DNA from: an uncultured Deferribacteres bacterium
GTDB lineage: Bacteria; Zhuqueibacterota; JdFR-76; DREG01
NCBI GenBank assembly: GCA_913009825.1
Contig: CAJVYQ010000038.1
Span: 1 to 46,061 of the forward strand
Reading direction: 5' to 3'
DNA length: 46,061 nt
Positions 16,769 through 25,363 of the stretch are shown piece after piece. Below the pieces are notes generated by a model, which did not search any database, had not been told where the DNA came from, and worked only from the letters and a program-made list of their open reading frames with translations. The translations under genes were made by a program, and so were the position numbers. Numbering within the stretch: position 1 is the stretch's first letter; each line of letters starts with the position of its first letter.

Positions 16769-18060
16769 GAAAAATCCTCCTTCAGTTTCCCGATACTGCG
16801 ATATAATCCGGCTTTGGCCACGTATAAAGCATAAAGCGCCTGATAATATTTAACCTGTGTTTCAGTGAGCAGCTTTTGTGTATTGATGACATCCAGGTTG
16901 GTAATTGTTCCTTCCTGATAGCCAATCTTTGCCATGCGCACCGCTTCGGTTGCATCACGTTCACTCTCCTGCATGGCCTGCATCTGCTGCATTTGAATCC
17001 GGCATTCCTGATAAAAGTTGATGACTTGCTGCTTTATCTGCTTTTGCAGACGATTCGTTAACGCTTCTGTCTGCTGATAGTGAATGCTCGCAATCTGTTG
17101 CTCCCGATGAATCCGTCCCCAATGCCACAGGGGCATGCTCAGGGTCAGATAAACCTGCCATCCTTTATTTGTAGATTGAAAGGGGTCAACCGTATCCCAG
17201 CCATAATAAACGCCGGCATTGGCCGAAGGCAAATGCTGCAAACGAATAAGGCGAGTTTGGTCGGCATATCGTTTTTTTTCCAATTCGGCTGCTTTGATCT
17301 CAGGTCGATTTTCCAGAGCGGATTGCAAATAAACAGGCAAAGAGTCCAAATGAACTGTTGTAAACAAAATGTTTGCCAGATCGAGAGAATCTTGAATCGC
17401 CAGGCCTGTCAATTCTTTAATATAATTCAACGCTGCCAGATAATCTTTCCGAGCTTTCAAAAGCATGTTTTTCTGCAAGAGGTATTCAACCCTGGATTTT
17501 TTAACATCCAATTCCGGAACAACGCCATTTTCATAAAGGTATTTGCTCTGGTCGTATAGAATTTTAAAAGCATTCAAATTCTTTTTGTAAACCGTAATAT
17601 CATCTCTGTTTTGCAAAGCGGTAAAATAGGCTTCGACCACCTGCAGCAAAACATCCTGCATTGCCTGAGAATAAAGCACTCCCTGCTTTTGTTGCTCGAT
17701 ACGACTATTCAGAACATTCATTATATTAGAGGCATTAAAAATAGGCTGCTGCAAAGACAGCCATGCGTTCTTCTCAAACAGGCCGTTTGCCGCAATAAAA
17801 TCAGGCATTCCGTTTCGCCCGGATGATTTGATTAATCCAGCTTCCACATCCACCTGGGGCAGCAGTTGTGAAACCGACTGCCGCCATTGATATTTCGCAA
17901 TCTGCTTTTCACCACGTTGAAACTGAATGTCCGCATTCTTTTTCAGCGCCAGCTCCATCAGTTGATGCAAATCCAGACGGTTTTCCTGGGGCCGGGCAGC
18001 GCCGGGATAGTGGACAAAATATAAAAGGAGTATAATAAAATAAATTTTTCCAGACTTCAT
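16756..18060 (-). CDS. TolC-family outer-membrane efflux protein
   Basis: 434 residues, a usual length for TolC/OEP proteins, with a signal peptide (about 5-20). Two OEP repeats are visible as long Gln/Ala/Leu-rich helices: LMELALKKNADIQ opens the first, and ALYALYVAKAGLYRSIG near residue 415 is typical of the end of the second helical pair. Strand patterns such as NAGVYYGWDT and GWQVYLTLSMPLW form the barrel parts. It is the outer-membrane channel for the pump encoded downstream. The upstream small secreted protein gene is 37 bases away, suggesting a four-gene operon. Confidence 0.92.
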   Translation of the reverse strand: MKSGKIYFIILLLYFVHYPGAARPQENRLDLHQLMELALKKNADIQFQRGEKQIAKYQWRQSVSQLLPQVDVEAGLIKSSGRNGMPDFIAANGLFEKNAWLSLQQPIFNASNIMNVLNSRIEQQKQGVLYSQAMQDVLLQVVEAYFTALQNRDDITVYKKNLNAFKILYDQSKYLYENGVVPELDVKKSRVEYLLQKNMLLKARKDYLAALNYIKELTGLAIQDSLDLANILFTTVHLDSLPVYLQSALENRPEIKAAELEKKRYADQTRLIRLQHLPSANAGVYYGWDTVDPFQSTNKGWQVYLTLSMPLWHWGRIHREQQIASIHYQQTEALTNRLQKQIKQQVINFYQECRIQMQQMQAMQESERDATEAVRMAKIGYQEGTITNLDVINTQKLLTETQVKYYQALYALYVAKAGLYRSIGKLKEDFSWLE

Positions 18061-18097
18061 TCTTTTCTCCGGTTTTTATAATCCGAAACACAGTTTA

Positions 18098-18751
18098 CTA
18101 TTTGAATAATGCTTCCAATTCATCCACTAAATCCAGGATGGTGTTGCCGCCTCTTACCATTTGCTGCCCGGAAACACCTTTTTGCATCTCTTTAATGACT
18201 TGATCCACTTGAGAAGCAACTTTCTCTCCGCCCTTTTTCAGAATGGTTTCCCGCAATGATTTCCAAACCCTGTCCAGTTCAGCGATTCGCCTGTTGAGCA
18301 AACCACAATTATTGCTTACCCGGGCAAGAAGGACAATCTCGCGGCCCAAATAATCCATTCGTGCAACCTGCAAAGGCACTTGATGGGCGTAAGGCTCGTG
18401 AAGATCAATGAGCAGATTTGTAATCTGATTGGCAACGAGTGCGGACTGGATCGGGTCTTTTTTTTGCTGTGTAAGTGCTTTTAGCCGGAACATAAAATAG
18501 TAAAAATTATCAGCCGAAGAACCCGGCATTTGATTATTCCTCAAAATAGCAACGACACTCTTTTCCTTCAGGCTCATGCTCTCCACAATTGCCTGTGCAC
18601 CCGGCCAGTCGCCTTTAATGTAAAAATCAATGACATCCTCGGCCTTTTCGGCTACAAAATCCGCATTTTCCGGTAATGACGTTGGGGATTTTGCCAAAGC
18701 GTTCGGAAACAATGCGACTAAAATCAAAGCGATTCCAAAATACTTTTTCAT
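18098..18751 (-). CDS. Secreted helical protein at the head of the efflux operon
   Basis: 217 residues with a signal peptide (MKKYFGIALILVALFPNALA). The mature protein is predicted mostly helical, with no Cys pair, no lipobox and no metal motif that I recognise; the C-terminus is Lys/Glu/Leu-rich. It lies 37 bases before the TolC gene on the same strand with only a weak SD. Proteins of this size and position are found ahead of RND operons but I cannot place it in a named family. Likely periplasmic; function unknown. Confidence 0.65.
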   Translation of the reverse strand: MKKYFGIALILVALFPNALAKSPTSLPENADFVAEKAEDVIDFYIKGDWPGAQAIVESMSLKEKSVVAILRNNQMPGSSADNFYYFMFRLKALTQQKKDPIQSALVANQITNLLIDLHEPYAHQVPLQVARMDYLGREIVLLARVSNNCGLLNRRIAELDRVWKSLRETILKKGGEKVASQVDQVIKEMQKGVSGQQMVRGGNTILDLVDELEALFK

Positions 18752-18789
18752 GATTTCTGCCTCGTTAGTAATTACTGTTTAAAGTAATT

Positions 18790-19140
18790 TTGTAACTATT
18801 CAGCTCACGTCTGTCTGACACAGGCAGAAAACACACGAAACAATCGAATGATCTCATCTAACTTTTTTCCTGTTTTATTTTTGAGTCTTTCGCGGGCTGC
18901 CTGAGTAGTGACAATACCGTAACACTTTAGTTTTTTGAACAAATCCGCTTCCTCTGCGCTCTCTGCGTCTCTGTGTTTTAAAGCGCCTGTTTTTTTAACG
19001 CAAGGACGCGGAGGGCGCAGAGAAATTGAAAAAATCGTCTGCTTATTCAGCCCGCGAATTACACGAAATCATACGAATAGGACAAAATAGTTAACGATTC
19101 GCGTTTTTTAGCGATATTAGCGGGCAACCTGAATAGTTAC
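18790..19140 (-). repeat. R1 composite element, inverted full copy
   Basis: A reverse-complement copy of 4243-4592 with intact termini TGTAACTATTCAG and CTGAATAGTTAC. Its central CTCTGCG/CGCAGAG palindrome differs from the other copy at several compensating positions, so the hairpin is kept while the sequence drifts. It fills the gap between the efflux operon and the 19251-19979 gene. Confidence 0.88.
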
Positions 19141-19188
19141 CTAATTTTTTAATAATATGAAAAATTGATAAAGAATTGCAGTTCCTAC

Positions 19189-19225
19189 AAAAAATCCCGG
19201 AATTCAACTGCTCCCGGGATTTTTT
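19189..19225 (-). terminator. Rho-independent terminator (bidirectional)
   Basis: Perfect 12-bp stem AAAAAATCCCGG / CCGGGATTTTTT around a 13-base loop, flanked by A/T runs on both sides. It lies 25 bases past the stop of the 19251-19979 gene and ends the PepSY/secreted-protein transcript. Confidence 0.85.
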
Positions 19226-19250
19226 ATGTGTGGAAGTTAAACAATCGATG

Positions 19251-19979
19251 TTAAAAAATTTTAACTCCGTACTTTGTTAACAGCAAATCTCCGTCTTTGA
19301 TCAGCCCGATGCCCGGGGCATAAATTTTATACTCCTTCACATCCGGTTCCAGCGGCGTGGTTTCTTTTATTTTCAGGCAATTTTTGAACGTGCCGGCCGG
19401 GGTTTTGAGTTTCGTTTCCTGATCGACGATTTCCGCCTGGTCCATGGCAACGCCCGGCGCCACTTCCTGGTAGTATCGTGTGCCGATCAAAATGCTTCCC
19501 GGCATCATAATTCCGGCGTGATTTCCCTTCTCATCCGCCCGCCAGGCGCCCTCGTGACCGATGACCTTGCCGTTTTTGTAAATGTCTACCGCTTCGCCGA
19601 AATAAAAGACATCCTGCCTCTTTTTATCGATGGCGAAAAAGTTGCGGGAGACTTCGATCAACTTTCCGTCTGCGAATTCTCTCTCTTCAACGATGCGTGT
19701 CTCCATATTTCCGACTTTTTCGGTTTTCTTAAGCACCGAAATAACCAGCCGGACGCTTTTGCCATCTTCCTTGCCTTCCAGCACAAGCTGGTAGTCCGGC
19801 TGCAAAATAAAGAACCGGTTTTTTCCGGTCGAAGAAAAGTCACGCTGCGCCGGATCGAATGGTTTTGTCCATTGTATCTTGTCTTTTTCAGCTTTTTTTT
19901 GTGCATAACTAACATTCTCGGTCACTGTCATCGCAAGGATGACAATAATTCCTGTAACGGCAAATTCTTTTATTTTCAT
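19251..19979 (-). CDS. Secreted protein of unknown function
   Basis: 242 residues with a signal peptide (about 6-26). The C-terminal half contains KTPAGTFKNCLKIKETTPLE and YKIYAPGIGLIKDG, the pattern of extracytoplasmic beta-rich DUF3108-like folds in which a GTF-x-C and APGxGxI(V)K motif recur. That likeness is from memory of motif style and is tentative. A strong SD (GGAGG, 7 bases before ATG) is present. It lies 33 bases after the PepSY-like lipoprotein gene and ends at a good terminator, so these two form one transcript downstream of the two-component genes. Confidence 0.7.
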   Translation of the reverse strand: MKIKEFAVTGIIVILAMTVTENVSYAQKKAEKDKIQWTKPFDPAQRDFSSTGKNRFFILQPDYQLVLEGKEDGKSVRLVISVLKKTEKVGNMETRIVEEREFADGKLIEVSRNFFAIDKKRQDVFYFGEAVDIYKNGKVIGHEGAWRADEKGNHAGIMMPGSILIGTRYYQEVAPGVAMDQAEIVDQETKLKTPAGTFKNCLKIKETTPLEPDVKEYKIYAPGIGLIKDGDLLLTKYGVKIF

Positions 19980-20012
19980 TGTCGTTCCTCCTGCTTTTTT
20001 AGAACAAACAGA

Positions 20013-20966
20013 TTATCCGTTTTCTTCGTGCTCTTCGCCTTTCTCTTCCTGTTCCTTTTCCTCACCTTTAGTTTCCTTCCTGACAACCTTACCACCAGCG
20101 TCCAGGACTACTTCCATCCCGGCTTCTCCCTGTTCTAATTTTATTTCATAAACAATAGCTTCACCGGTTTTTTCCAGACTTTCCGCTTTCTTAATTTTAC
20201 TATCGCTAAACTGTGATTTTAATGTGGCCAAAACCGATGCAGGCAGGTCTTTTTTATCAAGTTTGGCTTCCGTTTCCAGCCATTTGCCGCCGGCATCAAA
20301 ATTGGCCGACATTTCTTTGCCGTTCAACTCGAACTCCGCTTCAAACTCGGTATCGGATTCTTTGCCCCACTCCACGTCCTTCACCGTGTGGTATTTGGCT
20401 TTAAATGAGGCCGCTACTGCTCCAGGCACTGAAATTCCCGCTGCGCTCTCTGTGTGTTCTTCCGCTTCTTCTCCATGCTCCCCGGCTTTTTCCTGCTCAT
20501 TTTTTTCACTTTTCTCCTGTTCCTTTTCTTCCCCTTTGGCTTCTTTCTTGATCACGTTACCATTGGAATCAAGCACAACTTCCAGTTCGGATTCTTCCTG
20601 TTCTAATTTTATTTCATAAACAATAGCTTCTCCGGTTTTTTCCAGACTTTCCGCTTTCTTAATTTTACTGTCGCCAAACTGTGATTTTAATGTGGCCAAA
20701 ACCGATGCAGGCAGGTCTTTTTTATCAAGTTTGGCTTCCGCTTCCAGCCATTTTCCGCCGGCATCAAAATTGGCCGACATTTCTTTGCCGTTCAACTTGA
20801 ACTCCGCTTCAAACTCGGTATCGGATTCTTTGCCCCACTCCACGTCCTTCGCCGTGAGGTATTTGGCTTTAAATGAAGCCGCTACTTTTTCCGGCACTTT
20901 GGTTTGTGAACAGGCGATAACACTGAACAATACAACTGCCAAAATGGATGTGATGAATGATTTCAT
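20013..20966 (-). CDS. Lipoprotein with two near-identical PepSY-like domains
   Basis: 317 residues. Signal peptide with lipobox SVIAC (lipid Cys at residue 19). Two repeats of about 120 residues start near residues 25 and 181 (156-residue period). Each has VAASFKAKY, VEWGKES, EAEFxLNGKEMSANFD and VYEIKLEQ, the pattern of PepSY-like (DUF2874/'putative beta-lactamase-inhibitor-like') domains. A highly charged Glu/Lys/Gln linker separates them and a second such tail ends the protein. The repeats are nearly identical at DNA level, so the duplication is recent or kept homogenised. These domains are usually periplasmic and often lie beside two-component systems, as here. It may bind a peptide or metal; no catalytic residues are apparent. 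The SD AAAGGAG precedes the ATG. Confidence 0.8.
   Translation of the reverse strand: MKSFITSILAVVLFSVIACSQTKVPEKVAASFKAKYLTAKDVEWGKESDTEFEAEFKLNGKEMSANFDAGGKWLEAEAKLDKKDLPASVLATLKSQFGDSKIKKAESLEKTGEAIVYEIKLEQEESELEVVLDSNGNVIKKEAKGEEKEQEKSEKNEQEKAGEHGEEAEEHTESAAGISVPGAVAASFKAKYHTVKDVEWGKESDTEFEAEFELNGKEMSANFDAGGKWLETEAKLDKKDLPASVLATLKSQFSDSKIKKAESLEKTGEAIVYEIKLEQGEAGMEVVLDAGGKVVRKETKGEEKEQEEKGEEHEENG
20129..20417 (-). repeat. Intragenic duplication, copy 2 (C-terminal domain)
   Basis: A 289-bp segment inside the PepSY-like gene repeated at 20597-20885 with an exact 468-bp offset. Only scattered single-base differences separate the copies (for example GGTTTTTTCC segments identical, ACTATCGCTAAACT against ACTGTCGCCAAACT). 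Confidence 0.85.
20597..20885 (-). repeat. Intragenic duplication, copy 1 (N-terminal domain)
   Basis: Partner of 20129-20417; it encodes the first PepSY-like domain. The frame is kept because 468 is a multiple of three. Confidence 0.85.
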
Positions 20967-21196
20967 TATTGGCTCCTTTCGATTTTTAGGGTTCTTACTA
21001 TTATTTTAACAACCAATTTGTCAACCGTAGATAACATTGAAAACGCAGAGTTGTTTATTTAATTAAGAAGCAGACTATTGATACCGGAAATCGCAAACAA
21101 CCCAATTATGTCAAAATATTCTCCGCGGACTCTTCGTTCCCGGCGGTTAATAAACAAATTAAATCTAACCCCTGATTTTGTAGAAAAACTGGAATT

Positions 21197-22462
21197 TTAA
21201 AATCGCAAGGAAATTTTGTGGATATTTTTTTTAATCGTGTAGGAAATATTAAAATGATAGAGATTGCAGATGCTTTTAACAATTGAGAGACCTAATCCAT
21301 GAGAATTTTTATTCCCCGCGGTCATGGAAAAACGTTCAAAGAAACGCTCGGGATTGCCTCTAAATTCTATTCCGCTATTTTCCATTACTATCTCATTTTT
21401 CTGAATAGTGATATCGACAAATCCGTTCGAGACATTGTGGTAAATAGCATTTCTGATCAGATTGCTAAATAGAATCTCAGCCAGATCAGGATTTAGCTCT
21501 ACCACGTTTTTATCTTTTGATGTAAAGTTGAATTTGATATTCTTAAATTCAATCAGTTCCTTAAAATCTTCAAGATTTCTTTTTATCAGCGGTTCAATAT
21601 TAATTTTTTCTGTTTCGGGAAATTGACTGTTTTCTATCATAGAAATCAGCAGCAAACTCTTATTTAAACGAGCTAATCTATTGAGATTTTCATTAATTAT
21701 ATTGAGTAATTCTGCCTGTTCAGCAGTCAAATTCGGATTTTCCATTAATAATTCTGCCTTGCTTCGGGCAATTGCCAATGGGGTTTGTATTTCATGCGAA
21801 GCATTTTCGGTAAATTGTTTCTGATTCTGATAGGCCTGGAGATTATTTTGGATCAGTTGCGAAATTGTTTCATTCAACTCCTTAAATTCAACGACTTTTG
21901 TCTCATCAAAATTAATCTGCCGATGCTGCTCCAAACGGTAATTTTTTACAGAACGCAAGGTTGAATAAAACGGTTTCCATAGTTTCTGCATCAATTTTCT
22001 GTTGAGATAGACAACTGAAATTAATAAAACCACATAAAGCAGAATAACGGTCATCAGTATCATTCCGATTAATTCATTACTTTCAATCAACGATCTGGTG
22101 ATAGTTAGTTTAAAATATCCCTGATGATTTGAAAAAATAGTCGTTAATTGGCGGTAGGGTTCCAGGTCATTTTCGAGTGGTTCTAATATCCATATTTTAC
22201 TAAAGTGTTCAGTAACCGTATCTGTTTCTTTGGGTGTAATTTTTTCAATTTTAAAATCTGATTTATAGGGTAATTTCCCGCTTAACAAATCAGGATCGGA
22301 TTCCGTTTCTTTAATTATTTCCACCTTTCTGTTTTTTAGAAATTCATCGACGTTTTCAAAAATTCTGTTTTTGATGACAAAATAAAAAACAACCGCCCAA
22401 AGCGTTAATATGGTCAGGAGTAGAAGAAGAAAATATTTTGTGCTGATATTTACTAATTTCAT
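21197..22462 (-). CDS. Sensor histidine kinase of OmpR-type two-component system
   Basis: 421 residues. TM1 (about 10-32), periplasmic loop to about 135, TM2 (about 136-152), then a cytoplasmic linker, HisKA with phospho-His in TENASHEIQTPLAIARSKAELL region, N-box LFSNLIRNAIYHN and G-box GLGLSIVKSIC. The second G-box is short (IEFRGNPERFFERF). The overall type resembles CusS/QseC-like kinases. Its ATG overlaps the regulator's stop by 4 bases. Signal unknown; nearby PepSY protein and RND-pump remnant hint at a metal, antimicrobial or envelope signal, which is inference. Confidence 0.9.
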   Translation of the reverse strand: MKLVNISTKYFLLLLLTILTLWAVVFYFVIKNRIFENVDEFLKNRKVEIIKETESDPDLLSGKLPYKSDFKIEKITPKETDTVTEHFSKIWILEPLENDLEPYRQLTTIFSNHQGYFKLTITRSLIESNELIGMILMTVILLYVVLLISVVYLNRKLMQKLWKPFYSTLRSVKNYRLEQHRQINFDETKVVEFKELNETISQLIQNNLQAYQNQKQFTENASHEIQTPLAIARSKAELLMENPNLTAEQAELLNIINENLNRLARLNKSLLLISMIENSQFPETEKINIEPLIKRNLEDFKELIEFKNIKFNFTSKDKNVVELNPDLAEILFSNLIRNAIYHNVSNGFVDITIQKNEIVMENSGIEFRGNPERFFERFSMTAGNKNSHGLGLSIVKSICNLYHFNISYTIKKNIHKISLRF

Positions 22463-23136
22463 CTGGCTATAAATTTATATCCTAATCCGTAAACAGCCTG
22501 AATGTTAAAAGCCGAACCCAATTCTTTCAGCTTTTTTCTTAAATTTTTAATTTGCGAATAGATAAAGTCATAATTATCTACCTGGTCGATATTATCTCCC
22601 CAAATATGTTCAGCCAGTGAAGTTTTGCTAATTACACGGTTTTTATTTGATACGAAAAACAGAAGCATTTCATATTCCTTGCGCGTGAGTGTGATGAAAT
22701 GCGCATCGACTTTAACGGTTTTGCTGTCCAGGTCGATCAGCAGATTTTCCAGCACAATCTCATTTTCCCCGGCAAAGTTCTTCCTGCGAATAATCGCATT
22801 TACTCTGGCCTGCAGTTCGCTGAGGTGGAATGGTTTGGGCAGATAATCATCCGCCCCGAGATTCAGCCCGGCAATTTTATCATCCAACGAATTTTTTGCC
22901 GAGACAATGATGACCCCGGCCGGACTTTTTTTCTCTTTAATCTCCCGCAACAACTCCAGTCCATTCCCATCCGGAAGCGATATATCCAGCAGGATACAGT
23001 CATACTCGTAAAGCCACAGCTTTTCGTCCGCGTCGGCATAAGTAGTGGCAATTTCGCACACATACCCGGATTTCGCCAGATAGGATGTGATACTGTTGAG
23101 CATGTCGGGTTCGTCTTCGATGACTAGTAGTTTCAT
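22459..23136 (-). CDS. OmpR/PhoB-family response regulator
   Basis: 225 residues: receiver (IEDEPDM acidic pocket, phospho-Asp in CILLDISLPDG near residue 51, Lys in LPKPF) and C-terminal winged-helix Trans_reg_C domain (FITLTRKEYEMLLFF, QVDNYDFIYSQIKNLRKKL, YGLGYKF). It is complete and partner of the overlapping kinase gene. Its start codon overlaps the stop of a short upstream frame (23133-23324), so it was once translated as part of a longer operon. Confidence 0.92.
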   Translation of the reverse strand: MKLLVIEDEPDMLNSITSYLAKSGYVCEIATTYADADEKLWLYEYDCILLDISLPDGNGLELLREIKEKKSPAGVIIVSAKNSLDDKIAGLNLGADDYLPKPFHLSELQARVNAIIRRKNFAGENEIVLENLLIDLDSKTVKVDAHFITLTRKEYEMLLFFVSNKNRVISKTSLAEHIWGDNIDQVDNYDFIYSQIKNLRKKLKELGSAFNIQAVYGLGYKFIAR

Positions 23137-23324
23137 GTTTGCAATTTATTCATAAAATTTGTAGAAATCCTGGATTGTTCCCGCTTTCCATTCACCATCC
23201 AATACAATCCCGGAATTACCGGTAGCAGCCTGGACAGGCTCATGGCGATGATCATGGCCAGGGCAAATGGCAGGAGTATTAAATTGTTTTGAAAATTGGA
23301 CTTGATTTTAAATCTTGTTATCAT
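23133..23324 (-). pseudogene. Probable C-terminal tail of a lost RND/CusA-type pump
   Basis: A 63-codon frame with one hydrophobic segment and the sequence LLPVIPGLYWMVNGKRE. This resembles the last transmembrane helix and exit of CusA/CzcA-type RND permeases (VIPxLYWxVxGKR-like), but the rest of the pump is absent. It abuts a MITE-like R2 copy at 23341. Overlap of its TGA with the regulator ATG (ATGA) fits an ancestral pump-regulator-kinase operon. It could instead be a genuine small membrane protein; the pump assignment rests on a short match. Confidence 0.45.
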
Positions 23325-23340
23325 AAATTATTAAAGCAAA

Positions 23341-23445
23341 TGTAACTACTCAAGTATGCTCTATAATATTAACTGTAATCACGCTCCAACTCCGCTCAGC
23401 ATGGCTTTCAAGGATAGCCTGAGCTTGCCGAAGGGCTCAGGCTGG
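23341..23445 (-). repeat. R2 element, partial copy ending the GH35 pseudogene
   Basis: Starts TGTAACTACTCAAGTATGCTC and continues CGCTCAGCATGGCTTTC, matching 37234 and 26667. An inner palindrome AGCCTGAGC...GCTCAGGCT closes it. The opposite TIR is missing. Confidence 0.75.
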
Positions 23446-24219
23446 CTGAAATAGCCAAGGTATTTTGCCAGTAGATTCCGGTAGGCCAAATATTTTGGCG
23501 TCGCCCACTCTGGTTCACTGATGGGTGCGTCGTAATCGTAGCAGGTGGTTTACGGCAGATACCGATCCGAATAATTGGCTCCTGCCGTAAAGCCAAAACT
23601 TGTCCCGCCGTGAACCATGTAGATGCTGAACGAAGCATCATGTTCCATCATGTAGGTTAAATCTTTGAGGATCTTTTCCGTTGATCCGGTATGATGCTTG
23701 CCGCCCCAATGATCGAACCAGCCGGGATAATATTCTTCGCACATCCGCCCGGCCGGAAAAATTGAATTGTCAGGGTTCCGGTTCGTGAAAATTCCAGAAC
23801 ATATAAGCACAGACAGCAATACCGCCTGAGGATAAACCCTCAGGCTCAAAAGTGGAAGGACGCTAAAGCGCCCTTTAGGGTGCTTCCATATTTAAGCCTG
23901 TTGCTTCAGCTTCAGGCGAGTGTTAATTTTTACTCCTGTGACCGGTTACTATTCAACCCCATCGCCTTGCACATCTGCAGCCGTTGCTGCCAGTATTCTC
24001 GTGAAATTCTGGAAGAGTGCAGCTCACCGCTTTTAATCACCATTGGTTTTCCCTCGATCAAAAAAAATCCTTCCTCCCGATTTCGAACTTGTGCACTTGA
24101 TTTTGACAGCTCAGGCCGGACAGAATTGTGATCAAAACTAGGGGAAACCAACTTTTCTTTAGCAACCTGACCAGAAGTTTAACAAACAACGGTAGCTTTA
24201 AATATTTTTCTTTTTTCAT
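23446..24219 (-). pseudogene. GH35 beta-galactosidase, degraded lipoprotein-type gene
   Basis: Fragments in order on the minus strand: a lipoprotein signal (start 24219, MKKEKY..., lipobox LSGLSC), then after a frame break in a T8 run near 24064, GFFLIEGKPMVIKSGELH and REYWQQRLQMCKAMGLN, the GH35 N-terminus. A ~130-bp insertion (23818-23950) follows. Then VCAYMFWNFHEPEP is recovered, followed by an in-frame TGA (23770-23772). An internal deletion of a large part of the catalytic barrel joins GRADV directly to MCEEYYPGWFDHWGGKHHTG. A TAA (23550-23552) replaces the Gln expected in YLPQTTCYDYDAPI, and the gene ends in the R2 repeat. The region with the acid/base Glu is gone. It once encoded an exported galactosidase. 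Confidence 0.88.
23818..23950. repeat. R8 palindromic insertion within the GH35 pseudogene
   Basis: The reading frame is interrupted between codons for GLN and VCAYMFWN. The inserted segment has TCAGGCG / CGCCTGA ends and an inner CGCTAAAGCG / CCCTTTAGGG hairpin set. It is absent from the coding logic of the gene, so its limits are defined to within a few bases. Confidence 0.7.
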
Positions 24220-24277
24220 GATTATCATTTCCTGAAATAAGAATTTTTCAATCAAGCGGTTTTTTCTTAATATCATT

Positions 24278-24376
24278 GTAACTACTCAGCCCACGAAACA
24301 CACAAAATACACTAAATGGGATAATCGCAAGAATGTTTGAGTGTTTTTCGTGTTCGTGGGTAACCTGATCATTACA
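24278..24376. repeat. R3 inverted-repeat element (99 bp)
   Basis: Ends TGTAACTACTCAGCCCACGAA and TTCGTGGGTAACCTGATCATTACA form an imperfect inverted repeat, and the interior is AT-rich with ACACACAAAATACAC and GTGTTTTTCGTG arms. The end is the same GTAACTAYTCAG as R1 and R2 but the interior is different. Confidence 0.75.
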
Positions 24377-24433
24377 TTCATTTAAATCAATCCCGAAATA
24401 AATTCTTCTTTATGATGAAGAACCGACGTCACC

Positions 24434-25363
24434 TCAATAAATATCAAGGTCTCTGCCAGCCACAACTTTTCCATCATATTTTTCTTTCATTTCATCCAGA
24501 AGCTGCTGTTCATCTGCGCCCCAAAACAGGATATGATACAGAATCACCAAACCAGGCCTGGCCTTTTGCGCTATTTCAGCTAATTCGTAGGTGGAAGTAT
24601 GATTTTGCGCGTGATATTTTTTCCAGAACTCATTTTTCCGCTCGTACGTTTTTTTACAATAAACTTCGTGGATCAGAATATCTGCCCCTTTGCTGTATTT
24701 CACAATATTTTCACAGGGGCGGGTATCGCCGGAAATAACGATGATTCTATCCGGTGTGGTGAAACGGAAACCGAACGCATTGGGCCAACTACCGTGTTTG
24801 ACCGCGAACGCCTCAACTTTTACATTATCATCTGTATAAATAACACCTTCTTTTATTTCATGAGCATGCACACGCCAGCCTTGATTATTGGCCGGTTCCA
24901 GTCCGTACAGGCGGTAGCGAATATCTTCCCGGTAAGCCGATAAAATATTTTCAGTCATTGAAATAATCCCTTCGGGACCATACACTTCCAACGGTTCATC
25001 CCTACCCATCACCCAGGGAGTGAGGATTAAATCCGGGTAACCAACCGTATGGTCTGAATGGAGATGGGTTAAAAAAGCACGTTTTATTTTTTTCACCGCC
25101 AGTCCTTTTATCGATCCCCCATAGCGGGGAGAAACAGCAGCCGCACGGCGTACTACGCCGGCGCCGAAATCGATAATGTACGGCGTATCATTCACCACAA
25201 TGGCCGTAGCCGGTCCCGCATGATTGGGATCCGGATTAGGATTGCCGGTACCCAACAAAACCACTTTTGTGATGGCCGAAGTTGAATGATCTTCACCTGC
25301 ATTTGCCGTACCGGCAAAAAGCAGGATAAAAATGATAAAAGATCCTATTCTTTTGTTCTTCAT
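24434..25363 (-). CDS. Secreted MBL-fold hydrolase (RNase Z/arylsulfatase-like)
   Basis: 309 residues with a signal peptide (cleavage near ANA-G). Metallo-beta-lactamase motifs: HLHSDH (THLHSDHTVGYPD near residue 100), FAVKHG, ISGDTRP and an HxxxHTST block near residue 265. This set and the GTGNPNPDPNHAGPAT opening are characteristic of the RNase Z-like/AtsA arylsulfatase branch. A signal peptide argues against tRNA processing and for an extracytoplasmic hydrolase such as a sulfatase, lactonase or phosphodiesterase. GGAG precedes the ATG. It follows the UroD-family gene at 97 bases, so the two may be co-transcribed. Confidence 0.85.
   Translation of the reverse strand: MKNKRIGSFIIFILLFAGTANAGEDHSTSAITKVVLLGTGNPNPDPNHAGPATAIVVNDTPYIIDFGAGVVRRAAAVSPRYGGSIKGLAVKKIKRAFLTHLHSDHTVGYPDLILTPWVMGRDEPLEVYGPEGIISMTENILSAYREDIRYRLYGLEPANNQGWRVHAHEIKEGVIYTDDNVKVEAFAVKHGSWPNAFGFRFTTPDRIIVISGDTRPCENIVKYSKGADILIHEVYCKKTYERKNEFWKKYHAQNHTSTYELAEIAQKARPGLVILYHILFWGADEQQLLDEMKEKYDGKVVAGRDLDIY

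Noticed and set aside
19518-20138. Plus-strand open frame of about 206 codons opposite the secreted protein and PepSY genes
   Set aside because: Antisense to two genes with signal peptides and SD sites; its low-complexity Phe/Ser-rich end is the complement of the Glu/Lys tail.
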